Shown: positions 1-4,707 of the stretch, one piece after another
Position numbering within the stretch: the stretch's first letter is position 1
How the letters are laid out: each line of letters begins with the position of its first letter
DNA from: Deltaproteobacteria bacterium
Lineage (GTDB): Bacteria; Desulfobacterota; Desulfobacteria; Desulfobacterales; ETH-SRB1
Assembly: GCA_019309665.1 (NCBI GenBank)
Contig: JAFDFV010000131.1
Span: 1-5,531, forward strand
DNA: 5,531 bases
Direction: 5' to 3'
Translations under genes and position numbers: made by a program
Notes under the pieces: generated by a model
What the model saw: the letters and a program-made list of their open reading frames with translations, nothing else
Told to the model about the DNA's origin: nothing
Databases searched by the model: none

Positions 1-708
1 TCCACCTCAATACTTGTTGATGCAGGTCTTTCAGGGATAGAGATTGAACGCAGGATGAAATCAACAGGGCTTAATCCCGAAAATCTTGATGCCATACTCG
101 TATCTCATGAACACACCGACCATATTCAAAGCGTAGGGGTACTTTCACGCCGCTTTGACCTGCCTGTATATATAAACGGCAAGACAATAAAAGCTGCCTC
201 ATCTAAACTAAAAAACATTAAAGACATAAGAAGCTTTGAGTGCGGTTCAGCGTTTATGTTAAAAACGCTGGCCCTGCATCCATTTTCAATATCCCATGAT
301 GCGGAAGATCCTGCCGGTTTCACCATAAAACAAAATGGTTCAAAGATCGGTATCGCAACAGACCTTGGCATCGTCACTTCCATGGTCAAAGAGCATCTTA
401 AAGACTGCTCGCTACTAATCCTCGAAGCAAACCATGATCAGACCATGCTCGCAAACGGGCCATATCCCTGGCCTCTAAAGCAACGTGTCAAGAGCCGAAC
501 CGGACACCTTTCAAACGAAGATTCTAAAAATCTTTTAAATGAAATTAAACACAATAAACTGGAACATGTAATTCTTGCCCATCTAAGCGAAACAAATAAT
601 ACCCCTGAAAAAGCATTAAGCGTTGCAGGACAGGCGCTTACTAATATTGATACCAGACTCAGTGTTGCTTCACAGTATGAATCCGGTGGTTTAGTATACG
701 TTAAATAG
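1..708 (+). CDS. MBL-fold metallo-hydrolase, YycJ/WalJ type (5' end outside window)
   Basis: The reading frame is open from base 1 and ends at TAG 706-708, giving 235 visible residues; about 20-25 N-terminal residues should lie upstream. The metal-binding motif SHEHTDH is at visible residues 35-41. It is preceded by LVDAGLS, the second strand typical of the family. Further family landmarks are H99 (SHDAEDP), ATDLG near 119-123, LEANHD near 141-146, GHLSNED near 168-174 and a C-terminal AHLSETNNTPE near 193-203. This order of motifs is that of the YycJ/WalJ branch of the metallo-beta-lactamase superfamily (COG1235-like), whose members are usually 255-270 residues and are predicted zinc-dependent phosphodiesterases or nucleases. 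The substrate in this organism cannot be read from the sequence. An internal ATG at 55 is not the start, because conserved sequence lies before it. No clear hairpin terminator follows the stop. Confidence 0.95.
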   Translation, partial: STSILVDAGLSGIEIERRMKSTGLNPENLDAILVSHEHTDHIQSVGVLSRRFDLPVYINGKTIKAASSKLKNIKDIRSFECGSAFMLKTLALHPFSISHDAEDPAGFTIKQNGSKIGIATDLGIVTSMVKEHLKDCSLLILEANHDQTMLANGPYPWPLKQRVKSRTGHLSNEDSKNLLNEIKHNKLEHVILAHLSETNNTPEKALSVAGQALTNIDTRLSVASQYESGGLVYVK

Positions 709-737
709 CTTGCCGGTGAAAAACCAATTTGAAAAAA

Positions 738-820
738 TTAATTCACAATTCAAGCCTTGACACCAAGTCTTAATTCACAATTCAAGCTTTGACACCAAGT
801 CCAAGCCTTGACACCAAGTC
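738..820. repeat. Direct-repeat array, two 32-bp units plus one 19-bp partial unit
   Basis: Unit 1 (738-769) and unit 2 (770-801) are head to tail and differ by one base (C756 versus T788). A third, 5'-truncated copy (802-820) repeats only the last 19 bases, CAAGCCTTGACACCAAGTC. Each copy contains TTGACA (757-762, 789-794, 808-813), the sigma70 -35 consensus, but no good -10 box stands 16-18 bp away. The array begins about 30 bp after the hydrolase stop codon. It could be a slipped or template-switched duplication of a regulatory sequence. No function is evident. Confidence 0.85.
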
Positions 821-833
821 CCAATAAATTGGG
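820..833. repeat. Interrupted palindrome CCCAAT-AA-ATTGGG
   Basis: Two perfect 6-bp half-sites are separated by AA, directly abutting the last copy of the direct-repeat array and followed by TATCCT (834-839). It looks like an operator half-site pair or a small hairpin. No gene starts within a normal distance, so a regulatory role is unproven. The stretch from here to the first attC (984) has no convincing gene. Confidence 0.45.
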
Positions 834-983
834 TATCCTGATGCCTTTTTTCGTTTATATGAACTAAATTTTAGATCGATGAGAGTAATAAACTTCGAAA
901 ATTTACATATCCTGTTACAGAATCACATCGTTACAATCCCCATAGATAATGGTAGGTGATTAGCTGCTGATCAGAGCGGCACA

Positions 984-1114
984 GTCCAACAAAGTTTTAT
1001 CCATCATCCCGCTGAGAAAACGTATCGTCCAAGCTTTTCAAACTGTTTCCGCTAAACTGGGCTTTCCAGTATTCTTGTACTGCGGGACAATGGATAAAAC
1101 TCTATACGTTATGT
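984..1114 (+). other. Integron attC recombination site 1 (about 131 bp)
   Basis: The left end is GTCCAAC (984-990), which fits the R'' consensus RYYYAAC. The right end is GTTATGT (1108-1114), the R' box with the invariant GTT. Inside these, bases 993-1012 and 1082-1101 form a 20-bp inverted repeat with 18 matches. A loop of about 70 bases makes the site long but within the known attC range (about 57-141 bp). The R' sequence is identical to that of the next attC. The strand exchange point would be between G1108 and T1109. It marks the end of an upstream cassette whose own start is not recognisable, and the start of cassette 1. Confidence 0.75.
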
Positions 1115-1984
1115 TTCTTTGAATTCTTATTAGGCCAATATGGCGAGTGAAAACCTTATATACAAATACAAAAGTTTTAATAAGAATTCTTTGGCAATTT
1201 TTATTAATTGTGAGCTCTATTTTGCCAATGCCGAAAGCTTTAATGATCCGTTTGATACTCAATTAAAGCTATATGAGGCTTTGAGAGTGTTTGTTGATGA
1301 ACATCAGGAGTATGAGTTTCCTGAAGATGATTCTGAAATCAGGCGAATATGTATAGAGGCCGAATCGGAGATAAAAAAACTGGTATTCTTTCCATGAGCC
1401 ATGTTGATAACGAGATTCTGATGTGGTCCCATTATGCTGACCGCCATAAAGGCTTTTGTATAGGTTTTTCTCAGTTTGGTTTGAGAGATGACTTTAGCAC
1501 TGTGATACATCCTGCAGATTATGATGTTCAATATGATAAACCAAAGCCTTTTTCAAGTTTACTTAAAAGTTATAAGATATCGAATTTGACCCCTTTCGAG
1601 TTCTTGGATGCAGATGTTTATAAAATTCTTATTGAATACAAGCATGAAAATTGGAGTTATGAAAAAGAATTACGGTTTCTATACCCGAAAATAGGAGCGG
1701 TAAAATTCACACCTATCAACCTAAAAACAGTAACGTACGGGATTAGGACGCCTGCATATCATAAAAAAACATTGAACAACCTTATTCTCTCTAAGACTAA
1801 TTTTAAACAGGTTAAACAATATCAGATGAAGCGTTTGCCAGGGGAATTAGGAATAAAGCCTAATGAAATTAAGGATGAAGATCTTGAAATGGACGGAGAT
1901 GGAAAAGACTAAGAGCCTTGTGAAATCCTAAAACATAACATGCTCTTTCAGCGGATCGCAAAAAACCGCGTCCGCTGAAGAGCG
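1109..1984 (+). mobile_element. Integron gene cassette 1 (DUF2971 gene)
   Basis: The cassette runs from the TTATGT half of attC site 1 to the G of attC site 2, 876 bp. Its first bases TTATGT are the exact complement of the R'' box ACATAAC (1933-1939) in its own attC, as expected for a cassette that was once a closed circle. It holds one gene in the same orientation as the attC, starting 31 bp inside the cassette and ending 20 bp before the attC, which is the usual compact layout. No cassette promoter is obvious. Confidence 0.85.
1140..1912 (+). pseudogene. DUF2971-family protein, reading frame split by a -1 shift at an A7 run
   Basis: The first frame starts at ATG 1140 and covers YKYKS (residues 8-12), ELYFAN and FNDPFD (34-39), then runs into TGA 1395-1397. 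The second frame continues from about 1373 to TAA 1910-1912 with LSMSHVDNEILMWSHYADRH and KGFCIGF, followed by a DUF2971-like C-terminal half including NWSYEKELRFLYP. Joining the frames by a -1 step at A1373-A1379 gives about 257 residues, a normal length for the family, with the hallmarks FNDPFD and MWSHYADxHKGF in the right order. The function of DUF2971 is unknown; members are frequent in accessory regions and integron cassettes. The break may be a one-base deletion in the A run, a sequencing error, or a programmed -1 frameshift on A_AAA_AAA; an AGAGG (1355-1359) lies 13 nt upstream. The Shine-Dalgarno match before ATG 1140 is weak (AGG 1132-1134). Confidence 0.85.
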
Positions 1985-1990
1985 TTATGT
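1933..1990 (+). other. Integron attC recombination site 2 (58 bp)
   Basis: R'' ACATAAC (1933-1939) and R' GTTATGT (1984-1990) are perfect reverse complements. The L arms GCTCTTTCAGCGGA (1942-1955) and TCCGCTGAAGAGC (1971-1983) pair perfectly except for one extra T in the left arm. The AT after R'' is also unpaired. Extrahelical bases on one arm are the hallmark that gives an attC hairpin its strand polarity. The terminal loop is about 15 bases. The size is the classic minimum for an attC. The crossover point is between G1984 and T1985. Confidence 0.93.
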
Positions 1991-2605
1991 TCGGAGGAAA
2001 CGGTGACATGGAGAATATAACTACCCATATAAAATTATTAGTGCAAATTGTGCGCTGTATCCATCTCAAGCGCGAATTATCTGAGATAGACCCAAACCCA
2101 CAACTCAACTTCTGGCGGCTAATGCATGGTGGGTTATTAGATCTGGCTGTCCTTGAATGGACAAAGATCTTTGGTTCAAACGCAGAGCCAACACATTGGA
2201 AAGGTGTTGTTGACGATCAGAAGGCATTTCGAGAAGATTTATTCAGCAGGACTGGAATAACAGAAAACGAATGGAGTAAATACTGGAATGAAATGAAAAG
2301 GTATCGAGACGCAGCTGTTGCCCATCATTTCGACAACCCCAATTTCACTCATTATCCAAAGTTAGAGATAGCCTTGACGTCGTGCTATTTCTACTATGCC
2401 TATCTTATAGCAAAAGCCAGAGAGCTTGGCGAAACCAGGTACCCGGACAACCTGGAAGAGTACTGCAATAGGTTCGCCAAACAGACAAATGCTGTCGCAA
2501 AACTTGCGTTGGATGCTACAGCGGATTGTAAAGAGGAAGTGTGCTGAATATAGAACATAACCTTAAGGATTGTGTCGACCTGACAAGGTCGATCTCAATC
2601 CATTG
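1985..2605 (+). mobile_element. Integron gene cassette 2 (HEPN-like unknown protein)
   Basis: The cassette runs from the TTATGT half of attC site 2 to the G of attC site 3, 621 bp. Its start TTATGT complements its own R'' box ACATAAC at 2555-2561, confirming that the two ends belong together. It carries one gene in the attC orientation, starting 23 bp from the boundary and ending 7 bp before R''. A strong GGAGG (1993-1997) lies immediately inside the boundary, so the cassette brings its own ribosome binding site. Confidence 0.85.
2008..2547 (+). CDS. Unknown cassette protein with HEPN-like R-x5-H motif
   Basis: I do not recognise a named family. ATG 2008 gives 179 residues and is preferred because GGAGG (1993-1997) lies 10 nt upstream. 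An earlier in-frame ATG at 1987 falls inside the attC R' box, has no ribosome binding site, and would add seven residues. The protein is soluble, without a signal peptide or clear membrane helix, and rich in aromatic and charged residues. Residues 98-107, RYRDAAVAHH, contain R100-x5-H106. This resembles the RX4-6H catalytic motif of HEPN ribonucleases and the RDKxVAH signature of AbiU2-type HEPN proteins. The motif is followed by a predicted amphipathic helix (LEIALTSCYFYYAYLIAKAR). A role as an RNase toxin or phage-defence factor is inference from this motif and from the cassette setting. Two Cys lie close to the C-terminus (C174, C179). Confidence 0.85.
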   Translation: MENITTHIKLLVQIVRCIHLKRELSEIDPNPQLNFWRLMHGGLLDLAVLEWTKIFGSNAEPTHWKGVVDDQKAFREDLFSRTGITENEWSKYWNEMKRYRDAAVAHHFDNPNFTHYPKLEIALTSCYFYYAYLIAKARELGETRYPDNLEEYCNRFAKQTNAVAKLALDATADCKEEVC

Positions 2606-2611
2606 TTCAAG
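2555..2611 (+). other. Integron attC recombination site 3 (57 bp)
   Basis: R'' is ACATAAC (2555-2561). The inner stem pairs GGATTG (2567-2572) with CAATCC (2596-2601) and TCGACC (2575-2580) with GGTCGA (2587-2592). Between them, TG faces TCT, leaving an unequal, bulged spacer, and the loop is TGACAA. The R' end is GTTCAAG (2605-2611): the essential GTT is present, but the following bases do not fit RRRY. Those bases belong to whatever lies downstream, so the mismatch suggests the last position of the array or a degraded next cassette. Confidence 0.8.
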
Positions 2612-2967
2612 CGAAATTTTGGGCTTTAGGGGGACGTAGTTGACAAGCTTGAATAACTAAAGGCTTTAGGGTCAGAATCGTTGTCAAAGATTGACGGGCT
2701 GTTGCCTAAAAGCGATTTTGTGGTATTTCGCTACTATATCGTATCATAGTGAGAACTTAACTTATTGATTTTATTGAATGCAATTCTTGACTAAATTGCT
2801 AATTTTCATCAAATTTGGATTTGGGCAACAGCTCGGTATTGGCCCACCATGACTAAAGGAATTAAAAGGATCTTTAAAGCCTAAAACCCACAACATAATC
2901 AGACTCGCTACATAACCCTATTCTTCGCTTGATAGGTATCAAGTACGGTATTTTGCTGAATGCCTGA
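2612..2967. other. Non-coding stretch after the cassette array
   Basis: No supportable gene is seen on either strand. It holds a 10-bp direct repeat GGCTTTAGGG (2622-2631 and 2662-2671), a GGGACGTA...GTTGACA string (2631-2645) resembling the repeat before the downstream transposase, a possible MITE (2698-2832), a perfect 7-bp hairpin CTTGATA-GG-TATCAAG (2929-2944), and a 9-bp inverted repeat CATAATCAG/CTGATTATG (2894-2902, 2964-2972). The last two lie just past the 3' end of the minus-strand toxin-antitoxin operon. They could fold in its mRNA tail, but there is no U tract for a standard terminator. Confidence 0.6.
2698..2832. mobile_element. Possible MITE, 135 bp, ends GCTGTTGCC...GGCAACAGC
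   Basis: A perfect 9-bp terminal inverted repeat, extendable to 13 bp with a single mismatch (GCTGTTGCC then T or C then AAA), encloses about 110 bp of AT-rich non-coding sequence. No clear target-site duplication can be read in the flanks. The terminal sequence looks like an IS end, but I cannot name the family. Confidence 0.35.
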
Positions 2968-3327
2968 TTATGCCGCCAGCATAAGCCGCGCTTCCACCAT
3001 GTCCCAGGGAACGTCTATTTTATTCTTTTTTGTCCGGCCAATCAGCCCGATAAGTTCCAACCGCCGCACATCTGTGTGGACGTTTTTGTAATCGCGTCCC
3101 AGTTCATCCGCCAAAGCGCGTATACTCATAGGACCACTTGTGCGCAGTTTCTTAAGCAAAATCCATCTTCCAGGTGTAAGCGTCTTAAGAAGCATCTCCA
3201 GGTTTTCAAAGTTGAGCCGCCGGTCGGTCTCAACCTTTTCACCGCGTTCAGCGCGCCGCCAGGCATTGATAAAACCTTTAGCCGTGGTTGCAGCGTCGCC
3301 TACTCCGATTTTAAGTTGTTTTTTCAT
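2968..3327 (-). CDS. TumA-type antitoxin, winged-helix DNA-binding protein (HVO_A0114-like)
   Basis: The product is a 119-residue cytoplasmic protein. Residues 51-97 (starting TPGRWILLKKLRTSGP and running through SIRALADELGRDYKNVHTDV) form a winged helix-turn-helix of the type found in HVO_A0114-family/COG4190 regulators. The N-terminal helix with AWRRAERGE (residues 22-30) is also typical of that family. Start ATG 3325-3327 has an excellent ribosome binding site, AAGGAG (3333-3338 on the minus strand), 5 nt upstream. It overlaps the 3' end of the toxin gene by 17 bp, so the pair is co-transcribed and probably translationally coupled. Proteins of this kind sit next to TumE-family toxins. The likely role is to neutralise the toxin and repress the shared promoter, perhaps through the palindrome at 3625-3636. 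The pairing and autoregulation are inferred from context. Confidence 0.85.
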   Translation of the reverse strand: MKKQLKIGVGDAATTAKGFINAWRRAERGEKVETDRRLNFENLEMLLKTLTPGRWILLKKLRTSGPMSIRALADELGRDYKNVHTDVRRLELIGLIGRTKKNKIDVPWDMVEARLMLAA

Positions 3328-3613
3328 ATTGGCTCCTTACTTTCTCTATCTCTTCAAGAAAATCCGCTACCAGGGTTTCCACATCTTTAAATAGATAAGA
3401 TTCTTCTTGGTCTTTAATGTGTTTGTGATCACCTTTACCTGACTCGTTGTCATAACGAATAATACAAGTTCCGTCAGCAAGTCCGTAATAAAGGCGGTAT
3501 TTTAATCCATATGGTCTGTCATAAGTCTTTTTTGGGAGTTGCCAAAGAACCATCTCGCGAACGGCGCCATCAGCATACATAAATTTCTCATGATAGATTA
3601 GATTAGCTTTCAT
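3311..3613 (-). CDS. TumE-family toxin (DUF6516) of a type II toxin-antitoxin pair
   Basis: The product has 100 residues, beginning MKANLIYHEKFMYADGAVRE. Family motifs are MVLWQLP (21-27), RPYGLKYRLYYG (33-44) and RYDNESGKGDHKH (53-65), followed by the C-terminal helix VETLVADFLEEIEKV (78-92). I recognise this pattern as the TumE/DUF6516 toxin family; its biochemical target is not evident from the sequence. ATG 3611-3613 is chosen over an in-frame start 14 codons upstream, because homology begins at MKANL and the promoter -10 box lies inside the upstream extension. The toxin precedes the antitoxin, the reverse of most toxin-antitoxin operons but like higBA. No Shine-Dalgarno sequence precedes the ATG. 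Confidence 0.87.
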   Translation of the reverse strand: MKANLIYHEKFMYADGAVREMVLWQLPKKTYDRPYGLKYRLYYGLADGTCIIRYDNESGKGDHKHIKDQEESYLFKDVETLVADFLEEIEKVRSQYEKTT

Positions 3614-3620
3614 ATGGCAT

Positions 3621-3649
3621 CTTATACCATATGGTAAAATAAAAGTAAA
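3621..3649 (-). promoter_or_regulatory. Sigma70-type promoter of the toxin-antitoxin operon
   Basis: On the minus strand, TTTACT (3644-3649) and TATAAG (3621-3626) are separated by exactly 17 bp. Transcription would start about 6-8 bases past the -10 box, at about 3613-3615. This is at or just before the toxin ATG (3613), so the mRNA would be leaderless or nearly so, agreeing with the missing ribosome binding site. Confidence 0.55.
3625..3636. promoter_or_regulatory. Palindromic operator candidate TACCATATGGTA
   Basis: This is a perfect 12-bp palindrome overlapping the -10 box and spacer of the toxin-antitoxin promoter. A second CATATG core (3611-3616) spans the toxin start codon, about 16 bp away. 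The location suits autorepression by the winged-helix antitoxin or the toxin-antitoxin complex. This is inferred from position and symmetry only. Confidence 0.5.
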
Positions 3650-3656
3650 CAGCAAA

Positions 3657-3688
3657 GTTAAAGGTGCCCAAAGGTGGGCGCTCTTAAC
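3657..3688. repeat. Imperfect hairpin upstream of the toxin-antitoxin promoter
   Basis: GTTAAAGGTGCCC (3657-3669) and GGGCGCTCTTAAC (3676-3688) can pair over 13 positions, with 10 Watson-Crick pairs and a 6-base loop. No T tract follows on either strand, so it is not a good terminator. It may insulate the promoter or be a degraded repeat. Confidence 0.35.
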
Positions 3689-3752
3689 TATTTAACTTGA
3701 TTGGGAGGAGGACTAAACTGTTACAATATGTCTATCTAATGCGTCTAATAGG

Positions 3753-3848
3753 TTAAAAAGTTAACTGCGGCCTATCTCTCCCGGCCTCTATAAATTTGAC
3801 AACTATTTCCTTGGCTGATTTTAAAATCTGTTCATCAATAGAGCTCAT
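3753..3848 (-). pseudogene. Truncated small conserved protein (31 codons remain)
   Basis: ATG 3846-3848 follows AAAGG (3857-3861, minus strand) at a good distance. It opens a frame starting MSSIDEQILKSAKEIVVKFI and continuing EAGR, then RDRPQLTF and a stop at 3753. The first 24 residues have the look of a small conserved protein from Desulfobacterota-type genomes. In such proteins, as I recall them, EAGR continues into VSP-like sequence and runs to about 60-70 residues. Here the match ends after AGR and the tail looks random, so the gene is probably cut by a deletion or insertion near 3770. The function is unknown. It is encoded on the same strand as the toxin-antitoxin operon, upstream of it. 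Confidence 0.5.
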
Positions 3849-3916
3849 TTTACATACCTTTTCGTAAAAGAGTTTTTTTCAATATTTTTTAATCCAGTAA
3901 CCTATGGTAAACATTA

Positions 3917-3948
3917 GGGACGTCCATAAATAAGTAAATAACCTGACA
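3917..3948 (+). repeat. RAYT-associated upstream repeat, copy A
   Basis: GGGACGT (3917-3923, within the palindrome GGACGTCC), then CAT, TAAGT and TGACA (3944-3948), parallels the unit repeated before the second transposase (GGGACGT...CATTA...TAAGT...TGACA). TGACA lies 29 nt before the transposase ATG at both loci. It is probably the REP-like substrate or promoter region of this transposase lineage. Confidence 0.5.
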
Positions 3949-3977
3949 TTTAATTATATTATTGATAGTAGACTTGC

Positions 3978-4112
3978 ATGCCTATATCAGCCCGCCTGGA
4001 CGCACCGGATGTTTTACATCATATCATCATCCGGGGAATTGAGCGTCGCAACATATTTAGAGATAATGGTGAAAGTACAGGAAAAAACAAGGAGGTCTTA
4101 AATATTAAGTAA
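3978..4112 (+). pseudogene. REP-associated tyrosine transposase (RAYT, Y1/IS200-like), N-terminal fragment
   Basis: ATG 3978 opens a 44-codon frame. Residues 1-30 (MPISARLDAPDVLHHIII, then RGIERRNIFRDN) match the N-terminus of Y1 transposases of the RAYT group. They align with the second copy at 5438, with 19 of 30 residues identical. After residue 30 the similarity ends, and an unrelated tail GESTGKNKEVLNIK runs to TAA 4110-4112. Intact proteins are roughly 200-330 residues, so the HUH metal site and the catalytic tyrosine are missing and this copy must be dead. The cause looks like an internal deletion followed by the MITE insertion 13 bp downstream. No Shine-Dalgarno sequence precedes the ATG, as is also the case for the second copy. 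Confidence 0.8.
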
Positions 4113-4125
4113 TTGCATTTTAATC

Positions 4126-4233
4126 GAGCCTTTTGCAGAAACAACGCCGATCGACAGTGCAGTACTACAGCTCACGCCTCTATGCAATATATAGTTTGCG
4201 CAACGTGGTTTCATGTGTTTCTGCAAAAGGCTC
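4126..4233. mobile_element. MITE-like element, 108 bp, with 17-bp perfect terminal inverted repeats
   Basis: GAGCCTTTTGCAGAAAC (4126-4142) is perfectly repeated in inverse at 4217-4233. The element is bounded by the direct repeat AATC (4122-4125 and 4234-4237), a 4-bp target-site duplication, which marks transposase-mediated insertion. The interior encodes nothing credible. The autonomous partner would be an IS with GAGCC-type ends and 4-bp duplications. I cannot name it; an IS5-like family is one guess. Confidence 0.75.
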
Positions 4234-4344
4234 AATCTTTATTTATTGCCTTACCATCCAACCTTCTATTCCTTGATACCTCTCTGACGATTTGATTGTT
4301 ACCCATTTTCTCCGCAATGTTATTCTCTCCTCGTGTTGCACTTA

Positions 4345-4538
4345 GGGCTCGGAAAAAAATAACTTGGCATTTTTGCATCCCGACTTCACCATATCTTTAA
4401 CCGATCTTCAATCGCACCTGATCTTAGTAAAATTGGCCTCGAAATAGCTCGCTATTCCTGCGGTTTTGCTCAATCAAATCGATTAAATCTACGGCAAATT
4501 CGGGCGCAAATTCTACCAAGTTATTTTTGACCGAGCCC
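4345..4538. mobile_element. MITE-like element, 194 bp, ends GGGCTCGG...CCGAGCCC
   Basis: The left arm from GGGCTCGG (4345) continues into AAAATAACTTGG (ending 4367). The right arm CCAAGTTATTTTTGACCGAG (ending in CCC at 4538) is its inverse, with only a small difference next to the GGGCTCGG core. The element is flanked by TTA on both sides (4342-4344 and 4539-4541), a 3-bp target duplication. The interior has no open reading frame of note. The family is unidentified. Confidence 0.72.
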
Positions 4539-4707
4539 TTAGTTTACCAAAAATAGCGCTTTTTAAACAATTAATTTTACAAAAATCGCTAATTTTGATA
4601 AATTTATTTGACAAAAATACTGAAGGGTATTTTGGAAGCAATGAAATCCTGGCATATTATACTTGAAGTCTCTCAGTATTCTTTAGACCCCAATCACAGC
4701 GATTTCC

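Larger units (their letters stand above)
4113..4707. other. Gene-free stretch holding two MITE-like elements
   Basis: The stretch contains a 108-bp element (4126-4233) and a 194-bp element (4345-4538), described separately. Between them (4238-4341) is unique sequence with a short minus-strand frame (4306 down to 4232, starting MGNNQIVREVSRNRRLDGKA). That frame reads like protein but has no recognisable homology. From 4542 to 4707 the sequence is AT-rich and ends at the broken 5' edge of the ATPase fragment. No supportable intact gene is present. Confidence 0.6.

Noticed and set aside
126..389. Minus-strand open frame inside the hydrolase gene
   Set aside because: It is opposite a strongly conserved coding frame and has no family resemblance.
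808..839. TTGACA with TATCCT as a promoter after the first repeat array
   Set aside because: The spacing is 20 bp and the -10 match is poor; no gene follows at a usual distance.
1038..1262. Minus-strand open frame over attC site 1 and the cassette-1 gene start
   Set aside because: It crosses a recombination site and lies opposite conserved DUF2971 sequence.
1304..1531. Minus-strand open frame inside the DUF2971 gene
   Set aside because: It is antisense to the conserved MWSHYA region.
1869..2108. Minus-strand open frame across attC site 2
   Set aside because: It spans a cassette boundary and lies opposite two genes; no recognisable protein.
2910..2960. A fourth attC beginning with ACATAAC at 2910-2916
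   Set aside because: No GTT-containing R' box follows at a workable distance, and the nearby hairpin CTTGATA-GG-TATCAAG does not continue the pairing.
3076..3394. Two plus-strand open frames opposite the TumA antitoxin gene
   Set aside because: The minus-strand gene has the conserved winged helix and a strong ribosome binding site; the plus frames have neither.
4113..4295. Plus-strand 60-codon frame starting TTG, downstream of a perfect AAGGAGGT (4089-4096)
   Set aside because: Most of it lies within the MITE at 4126-4233, and the ribosome-binding-like sequence is 16 nt from the TTG. It resembles no protein; the AAGGAGGT is probably a relic.
2798..4608. Shared GCTAATTTT-AT-AAATTT sequence at about 2798 and about 4588
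   Set aside because: The match is short, gapped and AT-rich; it does not extend and is compatible with chance.
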